Below, one piece after another: positions 9,901 through 17,332 of a stretch of 33,971 nt of DNA. The notes below the pieces were generated by a model that was not told the DNA's origin, did no database searches, and worked only from the letters and a program-made list of their open reading frames with translations. This DNA comes from Candidatus Omnitrophota bacterium (GTDB lineage Bacteria > Omnitrophota > Gorgyraeia > Zapsychrales > Zapsychraceae): positions 21,712 through 55,682 of the forward strand of contig JADFZM010000004.1 in assembly GCA_015232535.1 (NCBI GenBank). The letters are read 5' to 3'. The stretch's first letter is position 1, and every line of letters starts with the position of its first letter. A program made the position numbers and the translations under genes.

Positions 9901-10066
9901 TATTAGTGAAGGTTATCGCGAGGATATTTTTAATGGGCATTTCGCCTAAATTGAATTCGGGATTTAAAAGCAGCTGCAAATAGCGCTTTGCCAAGGCATA
10001 AGTCTTTCCGCTCCCGGCGGAAGCTTCAACGATATGGACTAAGGAAGACAACTCTTTTTCTTTCAT
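6923..10066 (-). CDS. addA: AddA-like UvrD-family helicase with RecB-type nuclease domain
   Basis: A 1047-residue protein with all the superfamily 1 helicase motifs: Walker A ASAGSGKT (15-22), motif Ia ITFTNKASLEMKERI, DEFQDT Walker B, GDKKQAIYSFRGG, NNYRSQKTI, TVHKAKGLQFPVV and VALTRCE. The C-terminal nuclease has RRIDRM and VDFKSG (999-1004). This is the engine and 3'-strand nuclease of an AddAB break-resection complex. The ATG is preceded by a good -10 element only 8 bases away and no clear ribosome binding site, so the message may be leaderless. It is the first gene of the operon continuing to 1933. Confidence 0.9.
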   Translation of the reverse strand: MKEKELSSLVHIVEASAGSGKTYALAKRYLQLLLNPEFNLGEMPIKNILAITFTNKASLEMKERIIGLLKSIALGDTTSNEVKGILDSLSIGEKEAQRKSLAVMETIIHRYNYFQVQTIDKFINAILSGCAFKVGLTSGFRIKTDPRAQIAASFDAVLDRVQEERIAVLLNRFLDNYLFLENRLGWFPKKDILSILHNLFCEMNSLSGNFVLSGISPEDIIKAKRAAFKEMGALYNALPDGTEVRFKSSLEKFIGNNEGVFDIDSLSDYFARPQFPIKKKFQTTKETEKSWEKIRKGLKEISEGEAVSLFDPYIAIFNEVMGHFIDFSRKEDNLFLGELNSKAKQLFDKDYITVEELYYRLAARFRHYLLDEFQDTSFLQWHNLEKMVEEAVSTGGTIFYVGDKKQAIYSFRGGDIRLFDAVKAKFSLFGIKEDRLSNNYRSQKTIVDFNNFLFSPENIEEFITKKETVEGEKEGADKKTFLTREERDIVIGNFKDARQTPLKEKDKGYLSLELIEEEGAPKEEIKTKIFGLIEELIGRFDYKDIAVLTRTNSQVEEVTNWLIEKGLEVESERTSNIKGNNIVEEIIYFLRFLSSPIDNLSFAKFISGDVFTRAAGISSEAINEFLLGLREKESKEKDFYVYREFQKKFASVWDGYIDEFFKGVDLCPLYDLVVGIYGRFDCQNNYYGSQGFLMRFLELIKEKENEYPSLEEFLDCYDEMEGEDLYLDVREHNSIRVMTVHKAKGLQFPVVIIPFLSIGVKVGSQGEDNKISYIAHQEEERISLIKLKKEYYRYSPQLFEVYRGEYIKGLISELNSVYVALTRCEYELYGFIPKKVGNSDNLIRYLLPEGVCREGEKAVYPKRAGRKEKSKLISPSGYCDWLKRLSSEFPEPEVLASRREIQDGELIHRLLSEILTFEGKEDVLSQGDIKQKIKLAAGDESVAKRIYSKMEGFIKDGNIRKLLFVPGGRVLNEVEVCDQSGNMRRIDRMIIKDKEVILVDFKSGEPKDEDQSQVGDYMRLAEGIYPGHKISGYLIYLSGCKIQEVSK

Positions 10067-10074
10067 AGCCTAGC

Positions 10075-10103
10075 ATTATATATTAACCAGAGCTTCAGGT
10101 AAA
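10075..10103 (-). promoter_or_regulatory. Promoter of the addA operon
   Basis: On the minus strand, TTTACC (10098-10103) and a perfect TATAAT (10075-10080) are 17 bases apart. The expected start of transcription (about 10068) lies two or three bases before the addA ATG, which predicts a leaderless or nearly leaderless message. Confidence 0.5.
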
Positions 10104-10140
10104 TAAAGTCTTGAGATAAGGAGTTTAATTTATATTTGTC

Positions 10141-10169
10141 TTGCGGCAGATAATATGCCCGTATATAAT
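10141..10169 (+). promoter_or_regulatory. Promoter of the peptidyl-prolyl isomerase gene
   Basis: TTGCGG (10141-10146), a 17-base spacer and a perfect TATAAT (10164-10169). Transcription would start near 10176, leaving a leader of about 35 bases with a good Shine-Dalgarno. It faces away from the addA promoter in a 144-base divergent intergenic region. Confidence 0.65.
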
Positions 10170-10210
10170 TTTTAGTAACCATCTTGATACCCATTATAAG
10201 CGGAGGACGA

Positions 10211-11656
10211 ATGTCATACAAAAAAATAGGACTGGCGGTTTTCATTATTATTCTTGCGGCCTTAATCGTTGCTTTAACATGGCAAAATAGTACCGATAAG
10301 GCCCCTGCCGGAGAGATCTTCGGCAAAACTATCACGGCAAAACAGTTCCGGGACAATTACGATTACACCCGCACCCTTGCTATATTCCGTTTCGGAGAGC
10401 TGTTCCCTAAATTCAAGATGTTCCTCGACCTTAAAAGCCAAACCTGGGACCAGATTCTGATCCTTGAAGAGGCCAAACGGCGAAAAATTACGGCAACTAA
10501 AAAAGACCTAATCGAATACTTGGCCAAAAATAAGGCTTTTTATAGCGGTGAGAAGTTCAACCTTGAACTATACAAGCGGCTCATCCGCCAAGCACTGAAA
10601 ACAGATATCGCCACTTTCGAGAAAAGCGTATTGGCCTCATTGACCGTTGAGAAAGTATTTAAGGATGCGACCTCCGGGGTTGGCATCACAGACGAAGAGC
10701 TCTTAGAAGAATACCGCGCCGAAAACGACAAGATCAAACTTTCCTACGCTCTTATACCGCTTGATAAATCGATAAAAGAAGCATCAGCCAGCGACTCCGA
10801 AATAAGCGATTATTATCAAAAGAATAAATCCGACTTCATCGTCAATAATGCGGTCAATTTCGAATATGTGGAATTACTTTATCCCCCGGATGCCGGTGTC
10901 CAGAAAAAAGTCGAAACCAAATATAAGGGCAAGGCTATTTTAGATGATTTCAAGAAGTCTAAAGACCTTAAGAAATCTGCGGAAAAATATAAATTCCAGG
11001 CCAAAGAAACCGGTTTTATTTCCCTGCAGGACCCGGGCAACAATATAGATTGGCCTTATGAGCAGTTGATCGGGTTTTTTGAAATGCCCGAGGGAGAGAT
11101 CAAAGAGCCGGTTGAGACCGAAAAAGGATACCTGATAGTTTTAAGCAAGAAAAAACTCTCGGAATATACTCCTTCCTTGGATGAGGTAAAAAGCAAAATA
11201 CGGGAGAAGATAATCGCCCGGAAAGCCCTGGATTCAGCCTTCAAAACAGCCCAAGAATACATTGAAAAAATCAAAACCTCTTTTAATGGAGACAAAGCAT
11301 CCTTTGATTCGGGCCTGACAGCCTTAAGCCTCAAAGTTGAGGAAAGCGAGCCGCTGTCGAAGAAACTCGCCGCCTCTATGCTCGGTATATTGCCGGATGC
11401 GGAAAAACAACTTTTTGTTCTAAATAACGAAAACAGGCTAAGCCCACCCTTAAAAGCAGTAAACGGCGTTATAATCGCTTTCCTTAATGAATTCACTCCT
11501 TTTGACCCGAAGAAATTTTCCGAGGAAAAACAAGCATTTAAAGAAGAGTTTTTAGCGGGAAAAAAAGAAATAGCTTTTAAGGAATTCTTAGATAACCTTA
11601 AAAAACAGGCAAAGATGAAAACCTATACTTTCGGTTGGTTTAAAGAAGAAGAATAG
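10211..11656 (+). CDS. Membrane-anchored SurA/PpiD-like peptidyl-prolyl isomerase
   Basis: A 481-residue protein from ATG 10211, chosen because GGAGGA at 10202-10207 sits just upstream; a longer reading from TTG 10184 lacks this support. A single N-terminal membrane anchor (about residues 6-24) is followed by a SurA/PpiD-type helical chaperone region. A parvulin-like core follows, seen around FISLQDPGNNIDWPYEQL, FEMPEGEIKEPVETEKGYLIV and the helical DEVKSKIREKI. Such proteins fold exported proteins on the periplasmic side. It is the only sizeable plus-strand gene in the window; its stop codon lies one base from the stop of the convergent CBS gene. Isomerase activity is not certain because parvulin domains are often inactive in this family. 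Confidence 0.8.
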   Translation: MSYKKIGLAVFIIILAALIVALTWQNSTDKAPAGEIFGKTITAKQFRDNYDYTRTLAIFRFGELFPKFKMFLDLKSQTWDQILILEEAKRRKITATKKDLIEYLAKNKAFYSGEKFNLELYKRLIRQALKTDIATFEKSVLASLTVEKVFKDATSGVGITDEELLEEYRAENDKIKLSYALIPLDKSIKEASASDSEISDYYQKNKSDFIVNNAVNFEYVELLYPPDAGVQKKVETKYKGKAILDDFKKSKDLKKSAEKYKFQAKETGFISLQDPGNNIDWPYEQLIGFFEMPEGEIKEPVETEKGYLIVLSKKKLSEYTPSLDEVKSKIREKIIARKALDSAFKTAQEYIEKIKTSFNGDKASFDSGLTALSLKVEESEPLSKKLAASMLGILPDAEKQLFVLNNENRLSPPLKAVNGVIIAFLNEFTPFDPKKFSEEKQAFKEEFLAGKKEIAFKEFLDNLKKQAKMKTYTFGWFKEEE

Positions 11657-11657
11657 G

Positions 11658-12056
11658 TTAAATCTGGTCCAGCTCGTATTTTTCTTTCCAGATTAGCTTG
11701 ATGATATCGCGCCTTGATACTATCCCCACCAATTTGCCGTCTTGAGCTATCGGCACCCGGCGGAAGTTATGATCAAGCAGGAATTTGCAAACATCGACCA
11801 TATTATCATCGGGAGAGAAAGATTGGACATTTTTTGTCATGTAATCCCTCACCGTCTTTTCTTTCAGGCTTTCTTTTTCCATCAAAATACGCATTAAGTC
11901 CTTTTCCGAGACAATACCGACTATAGTACTATCATCGTTGACCACAGGTAATCCGGTAACCCTCTCCATGACCAGAAGTTTTATGGCAACCGATATAGGG
12001 GTTTCAGGCTTAACGGTTAGAACTTCTTTGGTCATTACCTCCATAACCTTGGTCAT
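11658..12056 (-). CDS. CBS-domain pair protein
   Basis: A 132-residue protein consisting of two CBS domains (VMEVMTKEVLTV ... GIVSEKDLMRIL and VRDYMTKNVQSF ... GIVSRRDIIKLI). Such pairs usually bind adenine nucleotides and sense energy state. I chose ATG 12056 over a start at 12110 because an AAGGAG motif lies 8 bases upstream (12065-12070) and the ATG then overlaps the preceding stop as ATGA. It is the last gene of the ABC-transporter run. It resembles the second CBS protein at 17736-18116 in length and in the RRVP...GI(V/I)SRRDI block, so the two are probably paralogues. The partner is unknown. Confidence 0.85.
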   Translation of the reverse strand: MTKVMEVMTKEVLTVKPETPISVAIKLLVMERVTGLPVVNDDSTIVGIVSEKDLMRILMEKESLKEKTVRDYMTKNVQSFSPDDNMVDVCKFLLDHNFRRVPIAQDGKLVGIVSRRDIIKLIWKEKYELDQI

Positions 12057-12367
12057 TGCGAACGCTCCTTGATTAAATGGGATAATTTTTTTTCGTAACG
12101 GGCAAAACATCCTAACATCACCTTATTCACAGAGGCTTTATTCTCCAAGATAAGCTCCAGGCAAAGCACAATCAAATCGCCCGTCTCGATTATAAAATGT
12201 TTATTCTTATTCTCCCAAAGTTTCTCGATTTCATCAATATGTTTTCTAATTAACTCTAAAAGTTTTTTCTCGTGCCTGGTCCGCGTTTTACCGTTAATTT
12301 CCCTGGACAAACGATGTATTGCTTTGACCCTCAGATGCGCCTCTTTGCTTAAGGGGGCTAAAGGCAT
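12053..12367 (-). CDS. Small helical protein, possibly MazG-like
   Basis: A 104-residue, highly charged, helix-rich protein without signal peptide or membrane segment. The central segment (EIEKLWE at 46-52, ETGD at 61-64 followed by the hydrophobic LIVLCLELIL) loosely resembles the metal-binding ExxE...ExxD arrangement of MazG-type nucleotide pyrophosphohydrolases. The match is weak and the function should be regarded as unknown. It starts one base after the GldG-like stop and overlaps the CBS gene start by 4 bases, so it belongs to the same operon. Confidence 0.6.
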   Translation of the reverse strand: MPLAPLSKEAHLRVKAIHRLSREINGKTRTRHEKKLLELIRKHIDEIEKLWENKNKHFIIETGDLIVLCLELILENKASVNKVMLGCFARYEKKLSHLIKERSQ

Positions 12368-12368
12368 T

Positions 12369-13964
12369 TTATTTTACCCCGGTTTTTAACCAGACGCATA
12401 TCCCGATCACAGCAATTATTGCCGGCATAATTAAAAGGATTACGCCTATTACCCTTTTTTGCCCGCTGGTCAGGTTCAATTTCTCAATATCGGCCTTTTT
12501 CTTATCGGCGAAGGTGATATAATCCGCTTCGGAGAGCCAATTGACGGTATTAAGGCCCATCTCGGCATTGCTGTAATAATCGATGAAATTATTGCTTAAG
12601 AAATCGCTATCGGTGAAAACAACCAGCCTCGTGTCGGAGGAATCTTTTCCCTCTTGCGGTTCCCAGGCGACAAATGCCAATGGTACAGGCCCTGTTGTAT
12701 CTACGCCCGGATTATATTTAACATCAAGGTACCTGTCTTTTTCTCCCCAGCTTTCTTTGGCCGATTGGCTTGAAACCAAGGGGGCGAGTTTAATAGTTCC
12801 CCGCCTGCCCGATTTAAATGAAATAGAACGCGGCCGAACATAAAAGGTATAATCGAGGTTTTTCACTATCGCCCGGTGAGTAAAATAATTTTTTGTAGCC
12901 GGGCTTCCGGGATCCCCGCTGATATGGCTGGCGATATCGACCACTATATCATCCCCGACGTTCATCCCCCAACGGTTTAAAATACCGTTCAAAGAGGGGT
13001 TCTTTTTCATTTCCTCCGCGCTTAATGGCTTATCCGGGGTACTGACCAGCACATTTTCGATCAAGAATAAAACATCTCCGCCTTTTAGCAGAAAATCATT
13101 TATGGCATCCTCTTCCTTAGGCCCCAATTCTTCTTTCGCTCCGGCGACGATCAATACTGCGCAATCTTCAGGGATAATGTTGCCTGTCCCCAGAAGCAAT
13201 ATCCGGGGGATAAAATTATTTTTAGAAAGGAGCTCGGCGAACTTCGAGAATCCTTTTTCACTTTCATTTTTGTAATCAGCCTCGCCATGGCCCATTAGAA
13301 AATAAACCTTCAGCGCCGGGCGGATAAGGCGGTTTATTTCGTTAACCAGCTGCCCCTCGGCCAATACCCCGTCGCTGAAATCGATCTCTTTCCTGATCCC
13401 GTTCGGCCTCAAGGACTGCACAAAAGCCTTGCTTTCCTTCCCGCTTATAACATTACCGAAGGAAGAGGCATAACCGATATTTTCTAAGGGATCGATTATC
13501 TCGGTATTTATCCTGCCTTTGGAGATACGGTTGAATTCTTTAAGCAAATCCTCAAGATATTTCGGCGCAATCCCGACATAAAAAACGGTGATCTTAATAT
13601 CTTCCCCGAGCTTAGAGATAAAATCGGCAGTATAGGGGGATAAAGTATGCTGTTTGCCTTTGGTCATATCAAAACGTATATCTTTCTTCGCGACCCCGGC
13701 ATTTACAAGGAACAGGAAAACAAGCAGCAGAAAAGAAAAAAGATAAGGAGAAAAACTCTTTAAAAAATAAGTTTTATTCTTTGCTTCGCTATTTGGCTTA
13801 ATCATCAAGAAAGAAGCGGCAACCGAAATAATTCCGGCGACAAAAAGTACGGAGGCGCTCAGGCTAAAATGATAGTCGATAAACGACTTTGCTGACGAGA
13901 TAATCAAGCAAAGACAGCCCAAGGCAAAAAGAGTAATAACCGTATTTATTCTTTCCTTCCTCAA
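12369..13964 (-). CDS. GldG-like ABC transporter auxiliary protein
   Basis: A 531-residue membrane protein with three N-terminal hydrophobic segments (about 9-28, 36-54 and 70-90), a large extracytoplasmic region beginning FDMTKGKQHTLSPYT, and one C-terminal segment (about 504-524). The FDMT...K..TLS motif and domain order match the GldG / ABC-type uncharacterised transport family (PF09822-like). In Bacteroidetes, GldG acts with GldA and GldF in gliding; elsewhere the role is unknown. The start overlaps the permease stop by 4 bases, so it is translationally coupled. No gliding genes are visible nearby, so motility is not implied. Confidence 0.82.
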   Translation of the reverse strand: MRKERINTVITLFALGCLCLIISSAKSFIDYHFSLSASVLFVAGIISVAASFLMIKPNSEAKNKTYFLKSFSPYLFSFLLLVFLFLVNAGVAKKDIRFDMTKGKQHTLSPYTADFISKLGEDIKITVFYVGIAPKYLEDLLKEFNRISKGRINTEIIDPLENIGYASSFGNVISGKESKAFVQSLRPNGIRKEIDFSDGVLAEGQLVNEINRLIRPALKVYFLMGHGEADYKNESEKGFSKFAELLSKNNFIPRILLLGTGNIIPEDCAVLIVAGAKEELGPKEEDAINDFLLKGGDVLFLIENVLVSTPDKPLSAEEMKKNPSLNGILNRWGMNVGDDIVVDIASHISGDPGSPATKNYFTHRAIVKNLDYTFYVRPRSISFKSGRRGTIKLAPLVSSQSAKESWGEKDRYLDVKYNPGVDTTGPVPLAFVAWEPQEGKDSSDTRLVVFTDSDFLSNNFIDYYSNAEMGLNTVNWLSEADYITFADKKKADIEKLNLTSGQKRVIGVILLIMPAIIAVIGICVWLKTGVK

Positions 13965-14665
13965 TTTCTTCTCTCCAAGCTTAAGCGTGATAAGACCAGC
14001 GAAAATATTATTATGCTTAAATAATAAACCAGGTCTGACAAGGAAATAACCCCTGTATTAAAACCTTCGGCGCGATTCGAGGATGAAAGCTGAGTCAAGA
14101 TCACCGACAAATACTCCGGCACATATTTCTTGAGAATTTCGGCGAAATATATGAAAAAAAGTACTACATAAGTCAGAATCCCCGAAATAGCCTGGCTCTT
14201 AGTCAATGATGAGATAAAAACGCCTATCGCAACCGCCGCGCATCCCTGCAGTAAAACTCCCAGATAACCGCAAAGCGAAGATAGGATATCGGGAGAACCG
14301 AACACCTCAAGTATAAACAGGTAAACCGAACTGACGGCGATGATTATCGACAAAAAAATGCCGCTACCCAAATATTTGCCCAAGACGATAGTGCTCGGGG
14401 TTGTGGGCGTTGTAAGCAAAAACTCAAGTGTCCCGCTAGCTTTTTCTTCCGAAAATACTTTCATAGTAATAATCGGAATTACCGTCATAAATATAAAATG
14501 CATCGCTAAAAACACATCGCGCAAAGTCGCTTCCCTGTTTTCGTCGATAATAACAAAAAAGAAGAAATTAAATATCGCGACACAAATTATAAGGATGATA
14601 TATGCCGAGGGGGACATAAAGTAAGTTTTTAGCTCTTTTACGGCGATCGCAAAAATTTTCCTCAT
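13961..14665 (-). CDS. ABC-2 type permease (GldF-like)
   Basis: A 234-residue integral membrane protein with about six hydrophobic segments. The ABC-2 signature is visible in MRKIFAIAVKELKTYF at the N-terminus and FSEEKASGTLEFLLTTP, typical of GldF/NosY-like permeases. It lies between the ATPase (1-base gap) and the GldG-like subunit (4-base overlap), which makes a three-part exporter. The substrate is unknown. Confidence 0.87.
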   Translation of the reverse strand: MRKIFAIAVKELKTYFMSPSAYIILIICVAIFNFFFFVIIDENREATLRDVFLAMHFIFMTVIPIITMKVFSEEKASGTLEFLLTTPTTPSTIVLGKYLGSGIFLSIIIAVSSVYLFILEVFGSPDILSSLCGYLGVLLQGCAAVAIGVFISSLTKSQAISGILTYVVLFFIYFAEILKKYVPEYLSVILTQLSSSNRAEGFNTGVISLSDLVYYLSIIIFSLVLSRLSLERRN

Positions 14666-14666
14666 A

Positions 14667-15392
14667 TTAAGCCATATCCTCTTTATGAAGGTTAAGGAAC
14701 GTTTCTTCTAAAGTATTTAGGGAGGCATTATTTTCCGCTCTGCCCGAGGGACAATCCAAAACTATTTTTCCCTCCTTAAGTATAATCACTCTTTGCACGG
14801 TTTGATCGATCTCAGATAAAATATGCGTGCTCAAGATAACGGTCCTTTCGCTCCCTAAGTTTCTAATCAAGGCCCTGACTTTGAAGATCTGCAGCGGATC
14901 AAGCCCGCTCGTCGGCTCATCTAGAATGATGAGCTTTGGGTCATTAATGATGGCCTGGGCAATCCCGACCCTTTGGCGGTAACCTTTTGAGAGCGTATAG
15001 ATCAACTCGCTTTTAACATCCTTTATATCGCACACATCCAAAACACGTGCAACCTCAGCTCGAAGCCGTAAATTGGGTACATCCTTTAGTTGCGCCGCAA
15101 AAAGAAGATAATCATAAACCGACATATTCAAATATAACGGGGGGTTTTCCGGCAAATACCCGATCAAAGCTTTAGCCGCGGGAGAGTTTTTAACGATATC
15201 GCAACCCCCGACTGTAACTTTCCCCGAAGAAGGGGACAAAAACCCGGTTAAAACACGCATTAAAGTCGTCTTTCCCGCGCCGTTTCTTCCTAATACTCCG
15301 ACGATCTCGCCCCTCCCGATTTCGAGCGAGGCAACATCAACAGCCTTTTTCTTGCCGTAATATTTTGTCAGGTTTTTAATATCTACTAACAT
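14667..15392 (-). CDS. ABC transporter ATP-binding protein (GldA-like)
   Basis: A 241-residue ATPase with Walker A GRNGAGKT (35-42), a signature region TLSKGYRQRV (133-142) in which LSKGYRQ replaces the common LSGGQ, Walker B LIILDEPTSGLDP (from 154) and switch His190 in STH. The LSKGYRQR form is typical of the ABC-2 drug/Nod/Gld exporter group. It powers the permease encoded directly downstream. Its start overlaps the end of the dehydrogenase gene by 7 bases. Confidence 0.92.
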   Translation of the reverse strand: MLVDIKNLTKYYGKKKAVDVASLEIGRGEIVGVLGRNGAGKTTLMRVLTGFLSPSSGKVTVGGCDIVKNSPAAKALIGYLPENPPLYLNMSVYDYLLFAAQLKDVPNLRLRAEVARVLDVCDIKDVKSELIYTLSKGYRQRVGIAQAIINDPKLIILDEPTSGLDPLQIFKVRALIRNLGSERTVILSTHILSEIDQTVQRVIILKEGKIVLDCPSGRAENNASLNTLEETFLNLHKEDMA

Positions 15393-16246
15393 AGTCTGTT
15401 TATGGCGTTAAAAATTGACGAATAATCCTTCTCGCCGAACCCTAGAGTAATAGCCTTTTGCACTTCCTTTTTTATAGCGGCAGGGACAAGCGAAGATATA
15501 TTCCGCAAATCAGCTTCTTTTATAACAAGCTCGATATCCTTAAGAAGATGCCTGGTCACAAAATTCGGATTATCATAATCACGTTTAAGCCAGTTCCGCA
15601 GTTTTTTATCAAACATCGGGGCGTAAAGAGAACTCCTTCTTAGGATTCCCGCGAAAATCCCGGGATTTATTCCTTCTTTCTCAACCAGCCCCAAGCTTAA
15701 GGAGAAACCGGCGGCGTGAAAAGCAATAAGGTTATTCAAAGCCAACTTTAATGCCGCGGCTTTCGGGACATTACCGATATATTTTGGTGAAGGATCTAGA
15801 ATTTTTAAAAGCCATTTGACCTTATTAAACTGCGCCTTTAAAGATCCGACCATCGCCAATAATGCGCCTTCCTCCGCCTGATGTTTGTTCCCCAAAACAG
15901 GGCATTCGACATAAATCCCGCGCATTTTCTCAACGCGGGACTTTAAAATGAAACTTTCCCGGGGAAGTATAGTGCTCATCTGAACAACTGTTTTCTTCTC
16001 CAAGGTCTTAAGCTTAGGATGAAATAAAACCTTATTTATTGCCGAGTAGTCCGTCAACAGAGTTATTATATAATCTGCCGAACAAACAGCGGAAAAAGCA
16101 TTATCGGCGATTTGCGCCCCTTGCTTTTTTAGGGAAAGCGCCCGGCTTTTAGTACGGTTGTAAACAATAACCTCTTTACCCGAAGATAAAAACCTCCGGG
16201 CAACGCTATAACCCATCACTCCTGTACCAAGAACCGCTATTTTCAT
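15386..16246 (-). CDS. NAD(P)-dependent beta-hydroxyacid dehydrogenase
   Basis: A 286-residue member of the 3-hydroxyisobutyrate dehydrogenase family. It has an N-terminal Rossmann loop GTGVMG (7-12), an NRT segment after the second strand, a VECPVLGNKHQAEEG substrate-loop segment, and the catalytic Lys167 in the KxxxN pattern (K167, N171). The usual glycine-rich stretch before the lysine is altered (GNVPKAAALK). The family reduces or oxidises small beta-hydroxy acids or semialdehydes; substrate cannot be assigned. The Asn after RT suggests NADP preference, but this is weak. It heads the overlapping run with the ABC genes, with no obvious functional link. Confidence 0.82.
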   Translation of the reverse strand: MKIAVLGTGVMGYSVARRFLSSGKEVIVYNRTKSRALSLKKQGAQIADNAFSAVCSADYIITLLTDYSAINKVLFHPKLKTLEKKTVVQMSTILPRESFILKSRVEKMRGIYVECPVLGNKHQAEEGALLAMVGSLKAQFNKVKWLLKILDPSPKYIGNVPKAAALKLALNNLIAFHAAGFSLSLGLVEKEGINPGIFAGILRRSSLYAPMFDKKLRNWLKRDYDNPNFVTRHLLKDIELVIKEADLRNISSLVPAAIKKEVQKAITLGFGEKDYSSIFNAINRLC

Positions 16247-16299
16247 TTCTAAGGCAAAACAATTATCCCTGATAAGATTATCGCTCGGATATATGTGCG

Positions 16300-16578
16300 T
16301 TATTCTTTTTCCACTTCCAGCCCGCCGACAAACTTAACCGCGATATTAAAGAAAAACGCCAAAGCTAATCCGCTCAAAAAGCCAACAATGGAATAAAGAA
16401 TAGGAAGGACTATAACCGAAGCCGCGCCGTAAGTATTTGTTTGCGCACTCGCCGGAAGAGATATCCCAAACAAATGGGCCATAGTAAATAAGAATCCTGA
16501 AACAAGCCCGAAAAAGAAATATATAACCGTCATTAGCTTTGCCAGGCTTAACACATTCATTTTTTTTATCTTAACCAT
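16300..16578 (-). CDS. Small two-helix membrane protein
   Basis: A 92-residue protein with two hydrophobic segments (about 10-38 and 52-80) and a conserved-looking end, VGGLEVEKE. The pattern (LAKLM...G...LPILYSIVGFLSGLALAFFFNIAVKFVGGLE) resembles a widespread small membrane protein family in bacteria and archaea (DUF3566-like), function unknown. GGAAGGGG upstream of the ATG supports the start. It is 53 bases upstream of the dehydrogenase gene. Confidence 0.72.
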   Translation of the reverse strand: MVKIKKMNVLSLAKLMTVIYFFFGLVSGFLFTMAHLFGISLPASAQTNTYGAASVIVLPILYSIVGFLSGLALAFFFNIAVKFVGGLEVEKE

Positions 16579-16642
16579 ACTTAGCCCCTTCCTTATTGTT
16601 TATGTAAAAAGTTCTGCTTCTGTGCTTTGCCTCCCAATTAAG

Positions 16643-16730
16643 ATCCCCCTCCCTCGATGGGAGGGGAAAGGGGAGGGTGGAAATTAAAATTATCACCCCC
16701 ACCTAACCTCCCCCGTCAAGGGGGAGGGAA
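16643..16730. repeat. GC-rich double-hairpin repeat, copy A
   Basis: Two hairpins separated by an AT-rich spacer. The left one is CCCCCTCCC/GGGAGGGG around TCGAT; the right one is CCTCCCCC (16707-16714), a GTCAA loop and GGGGGAGG (16720-16727). Its reverse complement aligns with the element at 19052-19160, including the shared TTAGGTGGGGG block and central TTAA. This is a dispersed intergenic repeat, probably non-autonomous. Confidence 0.75.
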
Positions 16731-16795
16731 ATATTTCATATCTCTAATCCATTTTTATACACAATTTTCATAAAACTTTTAACACTATTTTCTTA

Positions 16796-17329
16796 TTAAA
16801 AAGCGCTTTGTGACTTAAAAATATTCCGATAATGGTAAGCTACTATCGCAAAGGCAGTTGACGCATTTAAAGAATTCTTTTTCCCTTCCATCTCGATTTC
16901 AACAGCGTAATCGCAGTCGCTCAGCAATTGCTCGGATACGCCTTTTATTTCGTTTCCGACGACCAAGCATAAAGGAAACTCCGGCTCGAACTCATTGTAT
17001 AAAACACTTCCCTTAGCCTGCTCCAAAAGAACAATCTGATATTTCTCCTCCCTGAGCTCCCTGATCAATACGCGGGCGTCCTTGCGGTACTCCCAAGAAA
17101 CGGAATTCTGCGACCCTAAAGCGGTTTTCTGAAGCTGCGGATTGGGCGGATACCCGGTAATGCCGCAAAGCCAAACCTTTTCTATACCGGCTCCGTCAGC
17201 AGTACGAAAAACCGACCCGACATTATACAGGCTTCTTATATCATTGAGCAAAACAGCAATCGGGAGCTTTCTTTTATTTGTATTACCTGCCCGGGCAGAA
17301 ACTATCTCTTCGTGGGTACACTTGCGCAT
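16796..17329 (-). CDS. TrmH-family (SpoU) RNA 2'-O-methyltransferase
   Basis: A 177-residue SPOUT methyltransferase with the three family motifs: NDIRSLYNVGSVFRTADG (29-46, containing the catalytic-type Arg42), LVVGNEIKGVS (122-132) and IEMEGKKNSLNASTAF (145-160). The last two form the trefoil knot that binds S-adenosylmethionine. The substrate (a tRNA or rRNA ribose) cannot be decided. It lacks the N-terminal extension of RlmB-type enzymes, so it is closer in size to TrmH/TrmL-like proteins. It starts 3 bases after the response-regulator gene and is likely cotranscribed with it. Confidence 0.9.
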   Translation of the reverse strand: MRKCTHEEIVSARAGNTNKRKLPIAVLLNDIRSLYNVGSVFRTADGAGIEKVWLCGITGYPPNPQLQKTALGSQNSVSWEYRKDARVLIRELREEKYQIVLLEQAKGSVLYNEFEPEFPLCLVVGNEIKGVSEQLLSDCDYAVEIEMEGKKNSLNASTAFAIVAYHYRNIFKSQSAF

Positions 17330-17332
17330 CGC

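Noticed and set aside
6923-10066. Anti-phage helicase-nuclease system
   Set aside because: The domain order and the AddB-like partner fit ordinary AddAB break repair; nothing else in the operon is a known defence protein.
12369-15392. Gliding motility locus
   Set aside because: Only the GldA/F/G-type ABC parts are present; these occur in many non-gliding bacteria and no other gld or spr gene is seen.
16643-16730. Terminator of the TrmH-family gene
   Set aside because: The hairpins lack a U-run, and the same sequence recurs at 19052-19160, so a dispersed repeat explains it better.
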